Shown one piece after another: positions 34,189 to 43,199 of a stretch of DNA of 64,000 nt. The position numbers and the translations under genes are program-made. Below the pieces are notes generated by a model. It did not search any database and was not told the origin of the DNA. It worked only from the letters and a program-made list of their open reading frames with translations. The stretch's first letter is position 1. The number at the start of each line of letters is the position of its first letter. The DNA comes from Methanoregula sp. (GTDB lineage Archaea > Halobacteriota > Methanomicrobia > Methanomicrobiales > Methanospirillaceae): NCBI GenBank assembly GCA_041645435.1, contig JBAZQB010000001.1, positions 62,001 to 126,000 of the forward strand, given 5' to 3'.

Positions 34189-36599
34189 GCAGTCACTCGC
34201 GAATCCCGCATATGCGGCTAATCGTGGTCGTTATCCTGCTCCTCCTGTTTGCCGGGCCGGTCTTCGCGGCTGAAGATCCCGGGATCAATTACCGTGATGT
34301 TGTGAAGACGGGTGACGGGGGGTATGTCCTTACCGGGACTCCCGAGACGCCGGTGGGAGACCAGATAGACCGGTATACCAGTGGGGGGGACATATCCCTG
34401 GAAAGAAGGGACAGCAACGATATCGTTATATGGAAACGGTTATTCGGGGGCGATAAAAAAGATGAAGCCCGGGGTGTCATCGGAGTGTCCGATGGCGGGT
34501 TCTTGGTATTCGGGTCAACGGAATCGTTCGGCACGGGAGCATGGGTGATCAGGACCGATGCCGAAGGCAGGGAATTGTGGAACAAGACCTTCGGCAAAGG
34601 ATGGACGACCGGGATCAACGCGGTCATTGAGATGCGTGGCGGGGGATTTGCACTGGCGGGCACATCCGATGCGTTCAGCGATAAGGGACAGGGGGCATGG
34701 CTCGTCAGGACCGATTCTTCGGGAACCGAACTCTGGAACCGGACGTACGGGGGCGAGGTCTTTGACTCGGCAGAGTCCGTTGCAGAATACCCAAATGGAG
34801 GGCTGGTTATTGCCGGTGTCAGGAATACCAATTCGGGGAATCTTCAGGAGGCCCTCCTGATCAGGATCGATTCTGCCGGTAATCTCGTATGGGAGAAGAC
34901 GTTTGGGGGGAGCGGGCAGGATGAAGCCCGATCGGTAGTGGTCACCCGCCAGGATGAGATCGTTTTTACCGGGTCATCCTTCTCCCCGGGGTTGACCATC
35001 GATGACTTCTGGGTCGTGAAGATTGATGCGGAAGGGAACGAGATATGGAACCGGAAGATCGCCGGCAAAGGGATCGAATGCGGCATGGCAATTGCCCAAT
35101 CTCCCGAAAACGGGTTCCTTGTTGGCGAGGCCGTTGCTGCGGACACGTGGGAGATCCATCTCGTAAACCTGGATAATGATGGCACGGTACTCTGGGATAA
35201 GACCTTTACCGGGATTGACACGGAGATCCTGTCGGGAAGCTGGAGTCTGTCCCGGCTCACAGATGGATCGCTCGTCCTGTCAGGGACTGGTGAAGGATGG
35301 GGAACATGGGCTCTCGAGATGACGGCTGATGGCACGGAAACCGGTCGGCATCTGTTTGGCATGAAGACCCCTGACATTTCCCCCGCTCCGGAGACCACAT
35401 GGCGGCAGCCGTACATTCAGAGCGGCTGGCTGGTCAGGACCGATGCACTGGGGAAAGAACTCTGGAACACGAGCTTCGGTGATAACCGGATGCAGGAACC
35501 CTTCTCTCTTCGGACGGTGAACAGCGGCGGATATGTGGTTGCAGGGTCTGCTGTGAACAATGGCGAGCATTCCGACGCATGGCTGACGTTCTTCGATGAC
35601 CATGGTCAAAAAACCGGGCGGGTCATTGTGGGTTCGGATGGACTTGCAGAAATCCATGCTGTGCAAGAGCTGCCGGATGGTGGTTTTGTCCTTACGGGAA
35701 AGCATGATTATTCCGGCTGGGAGTCAACGAAAATGTGGCTCATCCGTACCGATAAGACCGGATCGAAACAGTGGGAAAAAGACATCCCTGACCTGCCAAC
35801 AGGAGAAGGGGCGTCTGTCACCCGGTCATCTGACGGCGGGTATGTTGTGTCCGGGAGTTTCCTGTCACAAGAACACCGTTCTCCGGATGGCGTTATCGTT
35901 AAAACCGGTGCGGACAGAACGGTTCTCTGGAAACAGACTTTTGGCGGTTCCGGCCAGGATGGGATCCGAAGTGTCGACCAGACACCGGATGGCGGTTATA
36001 TCGCGGTGCTGGCAACAACGGAAGGGGGTATGGTTGACACATTTACAAGTTCGGCGACACTCATCCGGCTCGATAATCAGGGAACCCTCGTGTGGTCCCG
36101 GCCATTGACCGAAAGTTCACCGGTTGAGCCCAGAATGGTTCTGCCGACATCGGATGGCGGGTTCCTTGTTGCGGGCTACGCAATCAAAGGGGATTCACTC
36201 GTTGGCCCGTGGATCGTGAAGACCGATGGATCCGGCAATATTCTCTGGCACCGGGTCTATGATTTCGGGACCTATGCACCGAAAGGATCGGAACTGGCAG
36301 TTGAAGTTCCGGACGGCGGGTATGCAATGATCGGTGATAAGGACGGGGATATCTGGCTCATCCGGCTGGATCGATCCGGTGCAGAGCTCTGGAACAGGAC
36401 CTACGGCGGCTGGTCCGGGGAAAATGCCCGCTCACTCCAGGCAACCAGCGACGGGAGTTTTGTGATTGCCGGGACGACCACGTCATATCCTGTCACGGAT
36501 ACTGCACATCCCGGACGCCTGTATCCGCTGTTTATCCTGTTTACCATTATTCTTGCTGGCAGTGTGATTATCGTGTTCCGAAAAGAGCAGAAACGTTAG
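34185..36599 (+). CDS. large exported beta-propeller repeat protein
   Basis: 804 residues with a signal peptide (LIVVVILLLLFAGPVFAAED) and about 12-14 repeats of roughly 50 residues, each like DGGFLVFGSTESFGTGAWVI followed by (R/K)TDxxGxxLWNxTFGG. The C-terminus is a membrane anchor (LFILFTIILAGSVIIVF). Repeats of this kind form one or two beta-propellers for binding. The TTG start at 34185 has GGTGA upstream and overlaps the previous stop; ATG 34212 is the other candidate. No enzyme motif. Confidence 0.85.
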   Translation: MSSHSRIPHMRLIVVVILLLLFAGPVFAAEDPGINYRDVVKTGDGGYVLTGTPETPVGDQIDRYTSGGDISLERRDSNDIVIWKRLFGGDKKDEARGVIGVSDGGFLVFGSTESFGTGAWVIRTDAEGRELWNKTFGKGWTTGINAVIEMRGGGFALAGTSDAFSDKGQGAWLVRTDSSGTELWNRTYGGEVFDSAESVAEYPNGGLVIAGVRNTNSGNLQEALLIRIDSAGNLVWEKTFGGSGQDEARSVVVTRQDEIVFTGSSFSPGLTIDDFWVVKIDAEGNEIWNRKIAGKGIECGMAIAQSPENGFLVGEAVAADTWEIHLVNLDNDGTVLWDKTFTGIDTEILSGSWSLSRLTDGSLVLSGTGEGWGTWALEMTADGTETGRHLFGMKTPDISPAPETTWRQPYIQSGWLVRTDALGKELWNTSFGDNRMQEPFSLRTVNSGGYVVAGSAVNNGEHSDAWLTFFDDHGQKTGRVIVGSDGLAEIHAVQELPDGGFVLTGKHDYSGWESTKMWLIRTDKTGSKQWEKDIPDLPTGEGASVTRSSDGGYVVSGSFLSQEHRSPDGVIVKTGADRTVLWKQTFGGSGQDGIRSVDQTPDGGYIAVLATTEGGMVDTFTSSATLIRLDNQGTLVWSRPLTESSPVEPRMVLPTSDGGFLVAGYAIKGDSLVGPWIVKTDGSGNILWHRVYDFGTYAPKGSELAVEVPDGGYAMIGDKDGDIWLIRLDRSGAELWNRTYGGWSGENARSLQATSDGSFVIAGTTTSYPVTDTAHPGRLYPLFILFTIILAGSVIIVFRKEQKR

Positions 36600-36635
36600 A
36601 GGTGGTTAATCATACGATTACATCGTGTCATCCTG

Positions 36636-37886
36636 ATGGTACTTCTGGGGGCGCTGCTGGCGGGAATGGTTTTGCCCGTGAATGCAGCTGACACCGGGAA
36701 CTCCCCGGTCCCAGTCTGGTCGGACCAGACCGGAACCCGTGATGTCCTCATCCAATGTTCCGGGAACGGGAAGTATATTGTTTCCGGTTCCGACACAGGA
36801 ATTCTCCGGTTGTATAATCAGACCGGAACGATCCTCTGGACATTCCAGCGGGACGAAAAAATGGTCCGGTCAATCGCGATCTCCGGTAACGGGGATTATG
36901 TCGGCGCCGTATTTCTCAATCCCGATGCACCATCGTTTTATGCAGACGGTGAAATTCTCTTTTTCAACCGGACCGGAAGTGTGCTCTGGGATTATACCAG
37001 CGATTACACGGTGGAACGTATTGCGATATCCGATGACGGGAATTCAATCTATGCGTCCGGCAGCCCGAACCTGTATTCGTTTGACCGGAATGGTACCATT
37101 ATCGGGCAAAATGTATCCCAGGGACGAACATGGACTCTTGATGCTGCCGGCGATGGTTCGTACGCAGTAGCCGGAGGTACAATTACTGATAGAATACATA
37201 TAGCCGGATCCCAGACTCCCGCTAACAGAATATATGCGTTTGAAAAAGACGGGACAATTCCCTGGAATTATTCAACGAAGCAGCGTATTACCAGTGTAGG
37301 AGTATCTTCAGAGGGGGAGTCCATCGTGAGCGCAGGTGACTCCCATCTCTATTCACTTGATCGCAACGGAACATTGATGTGGCAGTTCAACAGCAGTCCG
37401 TATTATTCCAGCGTGGCTGTGTCATCGGATGGAGGATATACTGCTGCCGGCTCCCAGTATTATGTCCGGTTGTTCAACAGAACCGGGGCACTTCTCTGGA
37501 AATATGAATATAATTCAATGATCAGTAGTGTAGGACTCTTCAACGACGGCAATGTTATCATTGCGGGTGCTTCAGATGGCGTTTATGTTTTTAATAAGAC
37601 GGGAAAGTTACTCTGGCATTATGGAACACCGAAATCAGTATTGCACGTATCTGTTGCAAAAGATGGCATGTATTTTGCGGCTGGCACATCTGATACCACG
37701 TATTTTTTCAACCGGTGGGGCAATGCGACAATTATTGATGAGCCGGAACTTTCCGTTGTGAGCGGTGATTCTCCAGCACCCGCTGTTACTGCTCCTCTAC
37801 CCTCCCCGCTCCCGGTCACCCTTGTCATTTTTGCGATCTCGTGTATTACCATCATCGCAGCAATTCGAAAACACGAGGGGGAGTAA
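36636..37886 (+). CDS. exported PQQ/WD-like beta-propeller protein
   Basis: 416 residues: signal peptide (VLLGALLAGMVLPVNAAD), seven or eight repeats of about 45 residues such as FDRNGTIIGQNVSQGRTWTL and RNGTLMWQFNSSPYYSSVAV, and a C-terminal membrane helix (VTLVIFAISCITIIAAI). The propeller probably binds a ligand or partner outside the cell. ATG 36636 has no ribosome site. An upstream reading from ATA 36612 (IRLHRVIL-, basic start of a normal signal peptide) has GAGGTG at the correct distance. So the true start may be non-standard or mutated. Confidence 0.83.
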   Translation: MVLLGALLAGMVLPVNAADTGNSPVPVWSDQTGTRDVLIQCSGNGKYIVSGSDTGILRLYNQTGTILWTFQRDEKMVRSIAISGNGDYVGAVFLNPDAPSFYADGEILFFNRTGSVLWDYTSDYTVERIAISDDGNSIYASGSPNLYSFDRNGTIIGQNVSQGRTWTLDAAGDGSYAVAGGTITDRIHIAGSQTPANRIYAFEKDGTIPWNYSTKQRITSVGVSSEGESIVSAGDSHLYSLDRNGTLMWQFNSSPYYSSVAVSSDGGYTAAGSQYYVRLFNRTGALLWKYEYNSMISSVGLFNDGNVIIAGASDGVYVFNKTGKLLWHYGTPKSVLHVSVAKDGMYFAAGTSDTTYFFNRWGNATIIDEPELSVVSGDSPAPAVTAPLPSPLPVTLVIFAISCITIIAAIRKHEGE

Positions 37887-37888
37887 TC

Positions 37889-39247
37889 ATGGAGAAAAAA
37901 ATGAAGGTTTTTCGTAAATGCATCATGGTTACTTCAGTGGTAGCGGTGATATTGTGGACCCTGATCTCAATAGTTTCCGGAGTTCCATTGTATGATTCAA
38001 TCAATGTCCCTTCATCCACTGTAGGTCAGGGACAGCCCTGGATACTGACCGGAACAGCGCCGGGAGACGAGAACATCCAGGTCTGGATTTTTGGACCCGT
38101 TGAGGTATTGTTTTTCCTACAAAAGGTAGAATCCGATGGTTCCTACTCGATCTCATTACTCCCGGAAAAAACCCGGGAAATGGATCCGGGAAATTATCAT
38201 GCTGTACTCCAGTTTCCGCACGAACCGGGATTATACGATATCAGGGTGAGAGACTGGGAGGTGATAAACACAAAAAAGCCGGCATCACAACAACAGATCT
38301 TCTCTTTATTGCCGGGTCCACACACTCCCTTCAGCCGGATTGCATATGCAAGTCTTATCCAGGCGCTGAATGATCCCGCAGTCAATGATACCTACGCGGA
38401 GGAATCTTTTTTCATCATACCAGCTCATGGGACAGAACCTGAGAAAGTGCCGATTCTCATTCATCCGATTGAGGATCATACCGTGGGAGATCAATTCGCG
38501 ATCAATGGCACGACAACCCTTTTTGAAGGTGATGAAATCCTTGTTCAGATCATGCCATCCTCATTCGTACCAGGCCTCAAGATACCGGAAGGTATGCAGC
38601 AAGGCACGACCGGGATAGTCTCCGTCATGGGGAGCCACAAGGGAGATAACACCTGGCGTTTTCAGGTCGACACCACCCATTGGCTTGCAGATGAGTATCT
38701 CGTGAGTGCGGCAGCGGTCACGGGTAATGCAACCGCCTCTACCCTCTTTACGTTGTATAGCGGATCGATACATATCGATCCCGTAAGCAATCATACCGTA
38801 GGGGACACGTTTCCGATAACCGGAACAAGCGTGCTTTCAGAAAACAATCCCCTGTATGTTCAATTACTGTACCAACCTCACATTCTCACCAAAGAAATTA
38901 CCGCACGGCAACCTTCCTGTGGGGATACCGGAGGTCATGCCACGACAATCAACCGGACATCGCAAAAATATTGGTCGTATGTTCTCAACACCAGCGGATG
39001 CACTCCCGGTACGTATCGTGTTGAAGCATTCTCCAGTATCAGTCAGGTCTGGGGAGATGCCCGGCAATTTGAGATCTATCCCGATACCAACACAACTTCC
39101 CGTCAGACAACAGGAATTTTTCCGGCAACCTCGAATGCAACGCCGCAAACCCCCACACAACAACCCGCACCGGTGCCGCTCTCAATCCCGTTCGCTGCAC
39201 TGGTCATTTGTGCCGGTGCAGCCATATTTTTCAGGAGATTACTATGA
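37889..39247 (+). CDS. exported surface protein, DUF3821-like, with repeated modules
   Basis: About 452 residues from ATG 37889, which has GAGGGGGAG upstream. N-terminal signal region (IMVTSVVAVILWTLISIVSG), three beta-rich modules (PSSTVGQGQPWILTGTAPGD, DHTVGDQFAINGTTTLFEGD, NHTVGDTFPITGTSVLSENN) and a C-terminal membrane helix (FAALVICAGAAIFFRRLL). The modules resemble those of the 23618 protein, so the cluster has one such protein near each end. Likely structural or adhesive. Overlaps the next start. Confidence 0.8.
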   Translation: MEKKMKVFRKCIMVTSVVAVILWTLISIVSGVPLYDSINVPSSTVGQGQPWILTGTAPGDENIQVWIFGPVEVLFFLQKVESDGSYSISLLPEKTREMDPGNYHAVLQFPHEPGLYDIRVRDWEVINTKKPASQQQIFSLLPGPHTPFSRIAYASLIQALNDPAVNDTYAEESFFIIPAHGTEPEKVPILIHPIEDHTVGDQFAINGTTTLFEGDEILVQIMPSSFVPGLKIPEGMQQGTTGIVSVMGSHKGDNTWRFQVDTTHWLADEYLVSAAAVTGNATASTLFTLYSGSIHIDPVSNHTVGDTFPITGTSVLSENNPLYVQLLYQPHILTKEITARQPSCGDTGGHATTINRTSQKYWSYVLNTSGCTPGTYRVEAFSSISQVWGDARQFEIYPDTNTTSRQTTGIFPATSNATPQTPTQQPAPVPLSIPFAALVICAGAAIFFRRLL

Positions 39248-39945
39248 AAATACCAGAATTTCGCATCATCCTTCTCATACTGGTACTCGTAAGTTTAGCG
39301 ATAGTCCCAATGGTATCCGGGGAAGAACAGACTAGCAGCGTTCAGGCCACCCCAAATCCGTGTGGAGTAGCAGGCGCTCCCGCTCATTGTATACCCCCCT
39401 CATATTTTAAGGATTCAAAACCGGCGACTCCTCTTTCCGAGTCGGAGATGATCAACATCATCATCTCCGGGCAGACGTTCGAGCGGTTCGTCGGGGTAAA
39501 GCAGCCGGGCATTCTTGCTGTTCCCCTCTCATATCTCGACTTTTCGGCAAATTTTACCAATTCCACGTTGTCCCCAACATGGCATTATGAAAAAAACCTC
39601 GCGCCGGATAAGCCAGTCGCCGTGATCCGCATGTCTGGTAAGATGTATGACCGCATGTTGTCAATGTCGGATGGGAAAAACCTGGAACTACCGGTATCCG
39701 TGTACATCCGGCAGTACAGCAACCTCACGGACCTTCACGCACAGATCGCACCTGACGGGGTGTACCTGAATGCTGCGGCACCGGGTATTGATGAAACAGG
39801 GACCAGATCGTCCCCCACGGTCCCGACTACAACCCTGATAACTCCTCCCGGCACGCAACCTGCACCGATACCGGCTGTACTCCCTGTCATCGCAATTGGG
39901 TGCATAATCATCTCAGCAGCAATTAAAAACCTTAGGAGAGAGTGA
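39244..39945 (+). CDS. exported membrane-anchored protein
   Basis: About 233 residues from ATG 39244, which overlaps the previous stop. It has a signal peptide (ILLILVLVSLAIVPMVSGEE), an outside domain with PVSVYIRQYSNLTDLHAQIA, a Thr/Pro-rich linker (TVPTTTLITPPGTQPAPIPA) and one C-terminal membrane helix. This signal-domain-stalk-anchor plan is typical of archaeal surface proteins. No family recognised. Confidence 0.78.
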   Translation: MKIPEFRIILLILVLVSLAIVPMVSGEEQTSSVQATPNPCGVAGAPAHCIPPSYFKDSKPATPLSESEMINIIISGQTFERFVGVKQPGILAVPLSYLDFSANFTNSTLSPTWHYEKNLAPDKPVAVIRMSGKMYDRMLSMSDGKNLELPVSVYIRQYSNLTDLHAQIAPDGVYLNAAAPGIDETGTRSSPTVPTTTLITPPGTQPAPIPAVLPVIAIGCIIISAAIKNLRRE

Positions 39946-40367
39946 TGGACAAAAAAAACATTTCTTTCCTGCTCAGCCTCTATCTTATTTTATTCCTCAC
40001 ACTCGTAGCAGCTGGATTCTTCTTTGTGTTCGTCATCAACTGGGAGGACTGGTTCTTTGGGATTAAGCTCAATGGGTGGCCTGCCGGAGTGGCCTTATTT
40101 TCAAAAGGGTTCGTTGCTGCACTGCTGATTTTGTTATTATTGAAAGATGAAAGCAGGAGGATCCTGTGGAGTATCCTGTCCCTAGGGTTCCTGGCGTTCG
40201 TTTTCATTCTGCCGGTGTTTTCCAGCCAGCAGAACATGCGAAACGAGTTGGGCTGGACCATATTCTGGGCAGAACTTATTGTCCTGGTTGTCATTCCGGT
40301 AATTCTGCTCATCGGGTACCTGATAGTGAACCAGAAGAACAAAGAGGATGTGTCTAAACGGTTATGA
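39945..40367 (+). CDS. four-helix membrane protein
   Basis: 140 residues, four hydrophobic helices (LYLILFLTLVAAGFFFVFV; FVAALLILLLL; LGFLAFVFILPVF; VLVVIPVILLIGYLIV). The ATG shares its first base with the previous stop (TGATG). No motif. It resembles the small membrane proteins elsewhere in the cluster in size and build only. Confidence 0.75.
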   Translation: MDKKNISFLLSLYLILFLTLVAAGFFFVFVINWEDWFFGIKLNGWPAGVALFSKGFVAALLILLLLKDESRRILWSILSLGFLAFVFILPVFSSQQNMRNELGWTIFWAELIVLVVIPVILLIGYLIVNQKNKEDVSKRL

Positions 40368-41359
40368 TGAAAAAATTCACTGAAAGTAATCTCTCGTTTA
40401 TGACCGGAGTTTTAACATTCCTGATCTTTTCTACATATTTTCTTGGCATTGTCCTGTACGGGCGAACGGGAGTTACCGAATCGTTCATCATCGTTGGAAT
40501 CGGCGTGCTTTTTTGTCTCATGATAATCTACCTTCAAAAGAAATACCCGGTGAAAAAAATCGTTATCGTGATTGGGATGGGCGTCGGGATATCTCTCCTG
40601 GTTCTTGTTATAGCGGTACTGATTGGTGCATCACTGGTCAGCAGCCTGAATCCTCCGCCACTGGCGGGATCACCCCCCGATCCCATCGCGCACAACCGCT
40701 CGATCACCCTTGAAGTCCCACTGCCAGCATCTCCCGCAACCGTCCCGCTGTACCGGGTGGTATCCGTGCAGAAATTTTCTTCCGGCACCGGCGCCTCTCT
40801 TACCGTGAAAAAGCAGATCCCGTCGCTGGAAGAAGGCTCCGGGCTGGCTGAAAAAGCGCTCGAAAAATACGGAGGGCTCCCTGCTGATGCGGTCCTTGAA
40901 AGAACCGAACAGGTGTTCATGAAAAAATACAATCTCAAGACCGGGACGGTCGAGGAACAATATCCACAGTATACCCGGGTCGCGTACAGCCAGTTAGTAA
41001 ACGGCTTTCCGGTCATGGGTTCCGGGATCGCGGTCTCACTCGGAGAAAATGGGGAACTTCTGGATATTTCCAAAGACTGGAGCACCCTTGCATATGCCGG
41101 TGAAATCCCGGTTATCACCGCAGAAGAGGCATGGGAAAAGCTCAACCGGCAGGACCTGCTCATCCCGCTCCAGTGCAGTATTCTTGATTATCATATAATC
41201 CGCGTAGAGTTCGGATACCATATCGAGTCACATCTTCCCGATGCTTCAGCCCAGCCGACGCCGCCAAACGTATGTACGCCCGTCTGGATCTTTTACGGGA
41301 AGAAACCGGGAACAGACAGCGAGCCATTCCCGTTGCCGGTCAATGCTACGAGGGGATGA
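40364..41359 (+). CDS. membrane protein with PepSY-like outside domain
   Basis: 331 residues. Three N-terminal hydrophobic helices (for example TGVLTFLIFSTYFLGIVLY; IVIGMGVGISLLVLVIAVLI) are followed by a soluble part with YTRVAYSQLVNGFPVMGSGI and SLGENGELLDISKDWSTLAY, similar to PepSY-type protease-inhibitor or substrate-binding folds. Related folds occur in the 29447 protein. It overlaps the previous stop by four bases. The last member of the continuous cluster. Confidence 0.75.
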   Translation: MMKKFTESNLSFMTGVLTFLIFSTYFLGIVLYGRTGVTESFIIVGIGVLFCLMIIYLQKKYPVKKIVIVIGMGVGISLLVLVIAVLIGASLVSSLNPPPLAGSPPDPIAHNRSITLEVPLPASPATVPLYRVVSVQKFSSGTGASLTVKKQIPSLEEGSGLAEKALEKYGGLPADAVLERTEQVFMKKYNLKTGTVEEQYPQYTRVAYSQLVNGFPVMGSGIAVSLGENGELLDISKDWSTLAYAGEIPVITAEEAWEKLNRQDLLIPLQCSILDYHIIRVEFGYHIESHLPDASAQPTPPNVCTPVWIFYGKKPGTDSEPFPLPVNATRG

Positions 41360-41530
41360 ATGATGAATATTCTGGACCTTGATCGTTATGATGGCCGGGC
41401 TGGTGGTGGCCCGGGTGGTGGATCCGGTGACGGCGCAGCAGGTGGTGGGGATAATTACAGGGATGGGGGGATGAAACGCATTTTCCCCTTATTTATCCTT
41501 TGTCAGAGTGACCCGATAATCGGGGGGTAA
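41360..41530 (+). CDS. possible small glycine-rich protein, perhaps a truncated gene
   Basis: 56 residues beginning at ATG 41360, one base after the previous stop. It reads MMNILDLDRYDGRAGGGPGG and then more Gly/Asp-rich sequence, ending inside the left edge of repeat C4. A gene cut by insertion of the repeat would look like this. Its reality is uncertain. Confidence 0.3.
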   Translation: MMNILDLDRYDGRAGGGPGGGSGDGAAGGGDNYRDGGMKRIFPLFILCQSDPIIGG

Positions 41531-41812
41531 TGACCCTAGGGGTAAATAAGCCCTATACGGGCTTCTTTTCCTGTTTTCAGATTCTGGTCAATACCGGAAA
41601 ACCCCGATAATTCCCTATTTGGGGTTCCTGTGGAGAATATGCCTGAATATCGCCCCGATTGCCAAAATAATGGTGGAAACGACCTCGCCCAAAGCCCGCC
41701 AAGGGCCTTTGGGCCGAGGCTTTTTTCGCCACCTAGTTTATCCCATCCGGGCCCGGAAACCCTGCCGGAATGCGAATAGGGGGGCTCTTTTTTTTCGGGG
41801 ATGGGATCAAAA
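41512..41812 (+). repeat. dispersed repeat family C, copy 4
   Basis: Almost identical to the first unit at 21620 over about 200 bases, including TTCCCTATTTGGGGTTCCTG, TGGAGAATATGCCTGAATAT and AAAATAATGGTGGAAACGAC. It has the 5' hairpin AGCCC-TATAC-GGGCT and the 3' GGGGCTC plus T-run. It separates the exported-protein cluster from the next module. Confidence 0.88.
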
Positions 41813-42138
41813 TTTGGGTTTTGGCAATTTGAAAAAACGTTCGATGCGGCCGTCCGAGCGTGTGTGCAGAATGAGTAAAGTTTTACCGGGCAAGACTTCA
41901 AAAATCTCATTGAACTTCCTCAAACTTTTGCGGCACCTCCCGCTCCCGAAATCCCATTTAACCACAAGATTCATCATATTCAGCAAATTTCCAGAAAATT
42001 TCAGCCGCGCACGGGAAATTCTCCAGTAAAAATCCCAAAATAACAATCGTACGGGCAGATTTTTCCCAAAAACGATTCGTATAACCCGCAGGTTACGGGT
42101 AATTTAAATATGCGAATAATCCAGTTTTGTTTATTACA
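41813..42138. other. intergenic region with TATA-like box
   Basis: No gene supported. The right end has an inverted repeat ACCCG/CGGGT (about 42077-42093) and a TATA-like AATTTAAATATG at about 42100-42111, roughly 30 bases before ATG 42139. A minus-strand frame is open through much of the region but has no ribosome site or known motif. Confidence 0.4.
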
Positions 42139-42402
42139 ATGTTCCGGGAAATCGCAGCGTACCTGAAAATGAGGCTGAAAAAGACGGCAAAGGCCATTAA
42201 GGCCGGATTTGTTTCCGTCACCTATCACCGGGTTACCCCCTCCGTTTCAGCGTACCTTCCGTTCTCCGGATACGTAATCCCAACCGGTGCAGTACAGGCA
42301 TTGAACCTGGGGCTGCGGTACAGGATCACGAGCGGCCACGCCCCGATATTTTCGCTCTTCACGTTTTTTGGTAATAGTCAGACGCCGGTATCCGGTACCT
42401 GA
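42139..42402 (+). CDS. hypothetical small protein, possibly leaderless
   Basis: 87 residues from ATG 42139. The N-terminus is basic and helical (YLKMRLKKTAKAIKAGFVS); the rest has alternating hydrophobic residues. A TATA-like box about 30 bases upstream and the absence of a ribosome site fit a leaderless mRNA. No family recognised, so expression is uncertain. Confidence 0.4.
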   Translation: MFREIAAYLKMRLKKTAKAIKAGFVSVTYHRVTPSVSAYLPFSGYVIPTGAVQALNLGLRYRITSGHAPIFSLFTFFGNSQTPVSGT

Positions 42403-42603
42403 GTAGTTCTTGTGGCTGTCATCCGACAGGGGACCTGCCGAATAAAAAAGCAGGCATCATCGATCGGAATTCCAGCCCGGGCTCTACCCGGAAACACCGG
42501 GTGCCGTCGTCTTTTTTAAACAACATGAACGAGTGGCCGTTCCAAAGTCCCTCTCGTTTAAAGGAAAGTGCGGGTGAACATCAGGAAAAAATCGGTGGAA
42601 ATT

Positions 42604-42807
42604 ATGCAGAACACATCTGCCAACAAGCCCTCGAGGATTAATCAGGCAAAAACAGAGGCGAACGAAAAACTTACGGGCCTCTCCAGTAGTGGAAAAATCA
42701 TCGTCGAATTCGGGTACGGAAAGATCGCAATAACAGAAGATAAGCGATCCCGGGTCCCGGCACGGAGCAACTGCAGTACCATTGTGGCAGGGCGGTGTGC
42801 AGCATGA
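42604..42807 (+). CDS. hypothetical protein, first gene of the coupled cassette
   Basis: 67 residues from ATG 42604, which has GGTGG seven bases upstream; GTG 42568 would add 12 residues. It contains NQAKTEANEKLTGLSSSGKI and a short beta-rich stretch VEFGYGKIAITEDKRSR. No family recognised. Its TGA overlaps the ATG of the next gene, starting the chain of overlaps that runs to 44384. Confidence 0.55.
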   Translation: MQNTSANKPSRINQAKTEANEKLTGLSSSGKIIVEFGYGKIAITEDKRSRVPARSNCSTIVAGRCAA

Positions 42808-43199
42808 CACCAAGTGCGCTTCACACGATCTCACGGAAGGCTGCCCAGTACCTCAATCATCGCGGTTACGCATTGATCCGCTCTGTCTCGCTCCGGGAGC
42901 GCGATGCACCCGAGACGTTTGTCTGCACGCGGTTCACCGGAGAGATTCTCCATGTGAAACTGAAGATCTGCCCCAACACCCTCAGTACTATCGCGGAAGT
43001 TGCCCGGTACTGTGAAGATGAGATCCGTGTCCTCCGGAAACAGATGAAGAACAATCCACCGAAACCCGGCGAGCACTACGAGATCCTGGTAACGACCCTC
43101 GGCAAACATTTTGCCGTAGAGGTCCAGCCGGACCAGCTCATGGATAACCGGACCGGTGCTGTTCTTATCCAGTGCCCCCTTGGAGGAGTGTGGGCATGA
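42804..43199 (+). CDS. cassette paralogue A, possible PD-(D/E)XK-like fold
   Basis: 131 residues. It shares a pattern with the next three genes: a helix ending in GYA/GYE (KAAQYLNHRGYALIRSV), a strand with VKLK (ILHVKLKICPNTL), a helix with CxxEI (ARYCEDEIRVLRKQM), and a strand pair ending in EV (YEILVTTLGKHFAVEVQ). This order resembles the core of small restriction-endonuclease-like proteins, but the catalytic Glu of ExK is replaced by Lys. It overlaps both neighbours by four bases. Function is unknown; an inactive nuclease-like binding protein is a hypothesis only. Confidence 0.65.
   Translation: MTPSALHTISRKAAQYLNHRGYALIRSVSLRERDAPETFVCTRFTGEILHVKLKICPNTLSTIAEVARYCEDEIRVLRKQMKNNPPKPGEHYEILVTTLGKHFAVEVQPDQLMDNRTGAVLIQCPLGGVWA

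Noticed and set aside
41619..42046. Frames on both strands over repeat C4 and its flank
   Set aside because: Same repeat shadow; the minus-strand frame has no ribosome site or known motif.
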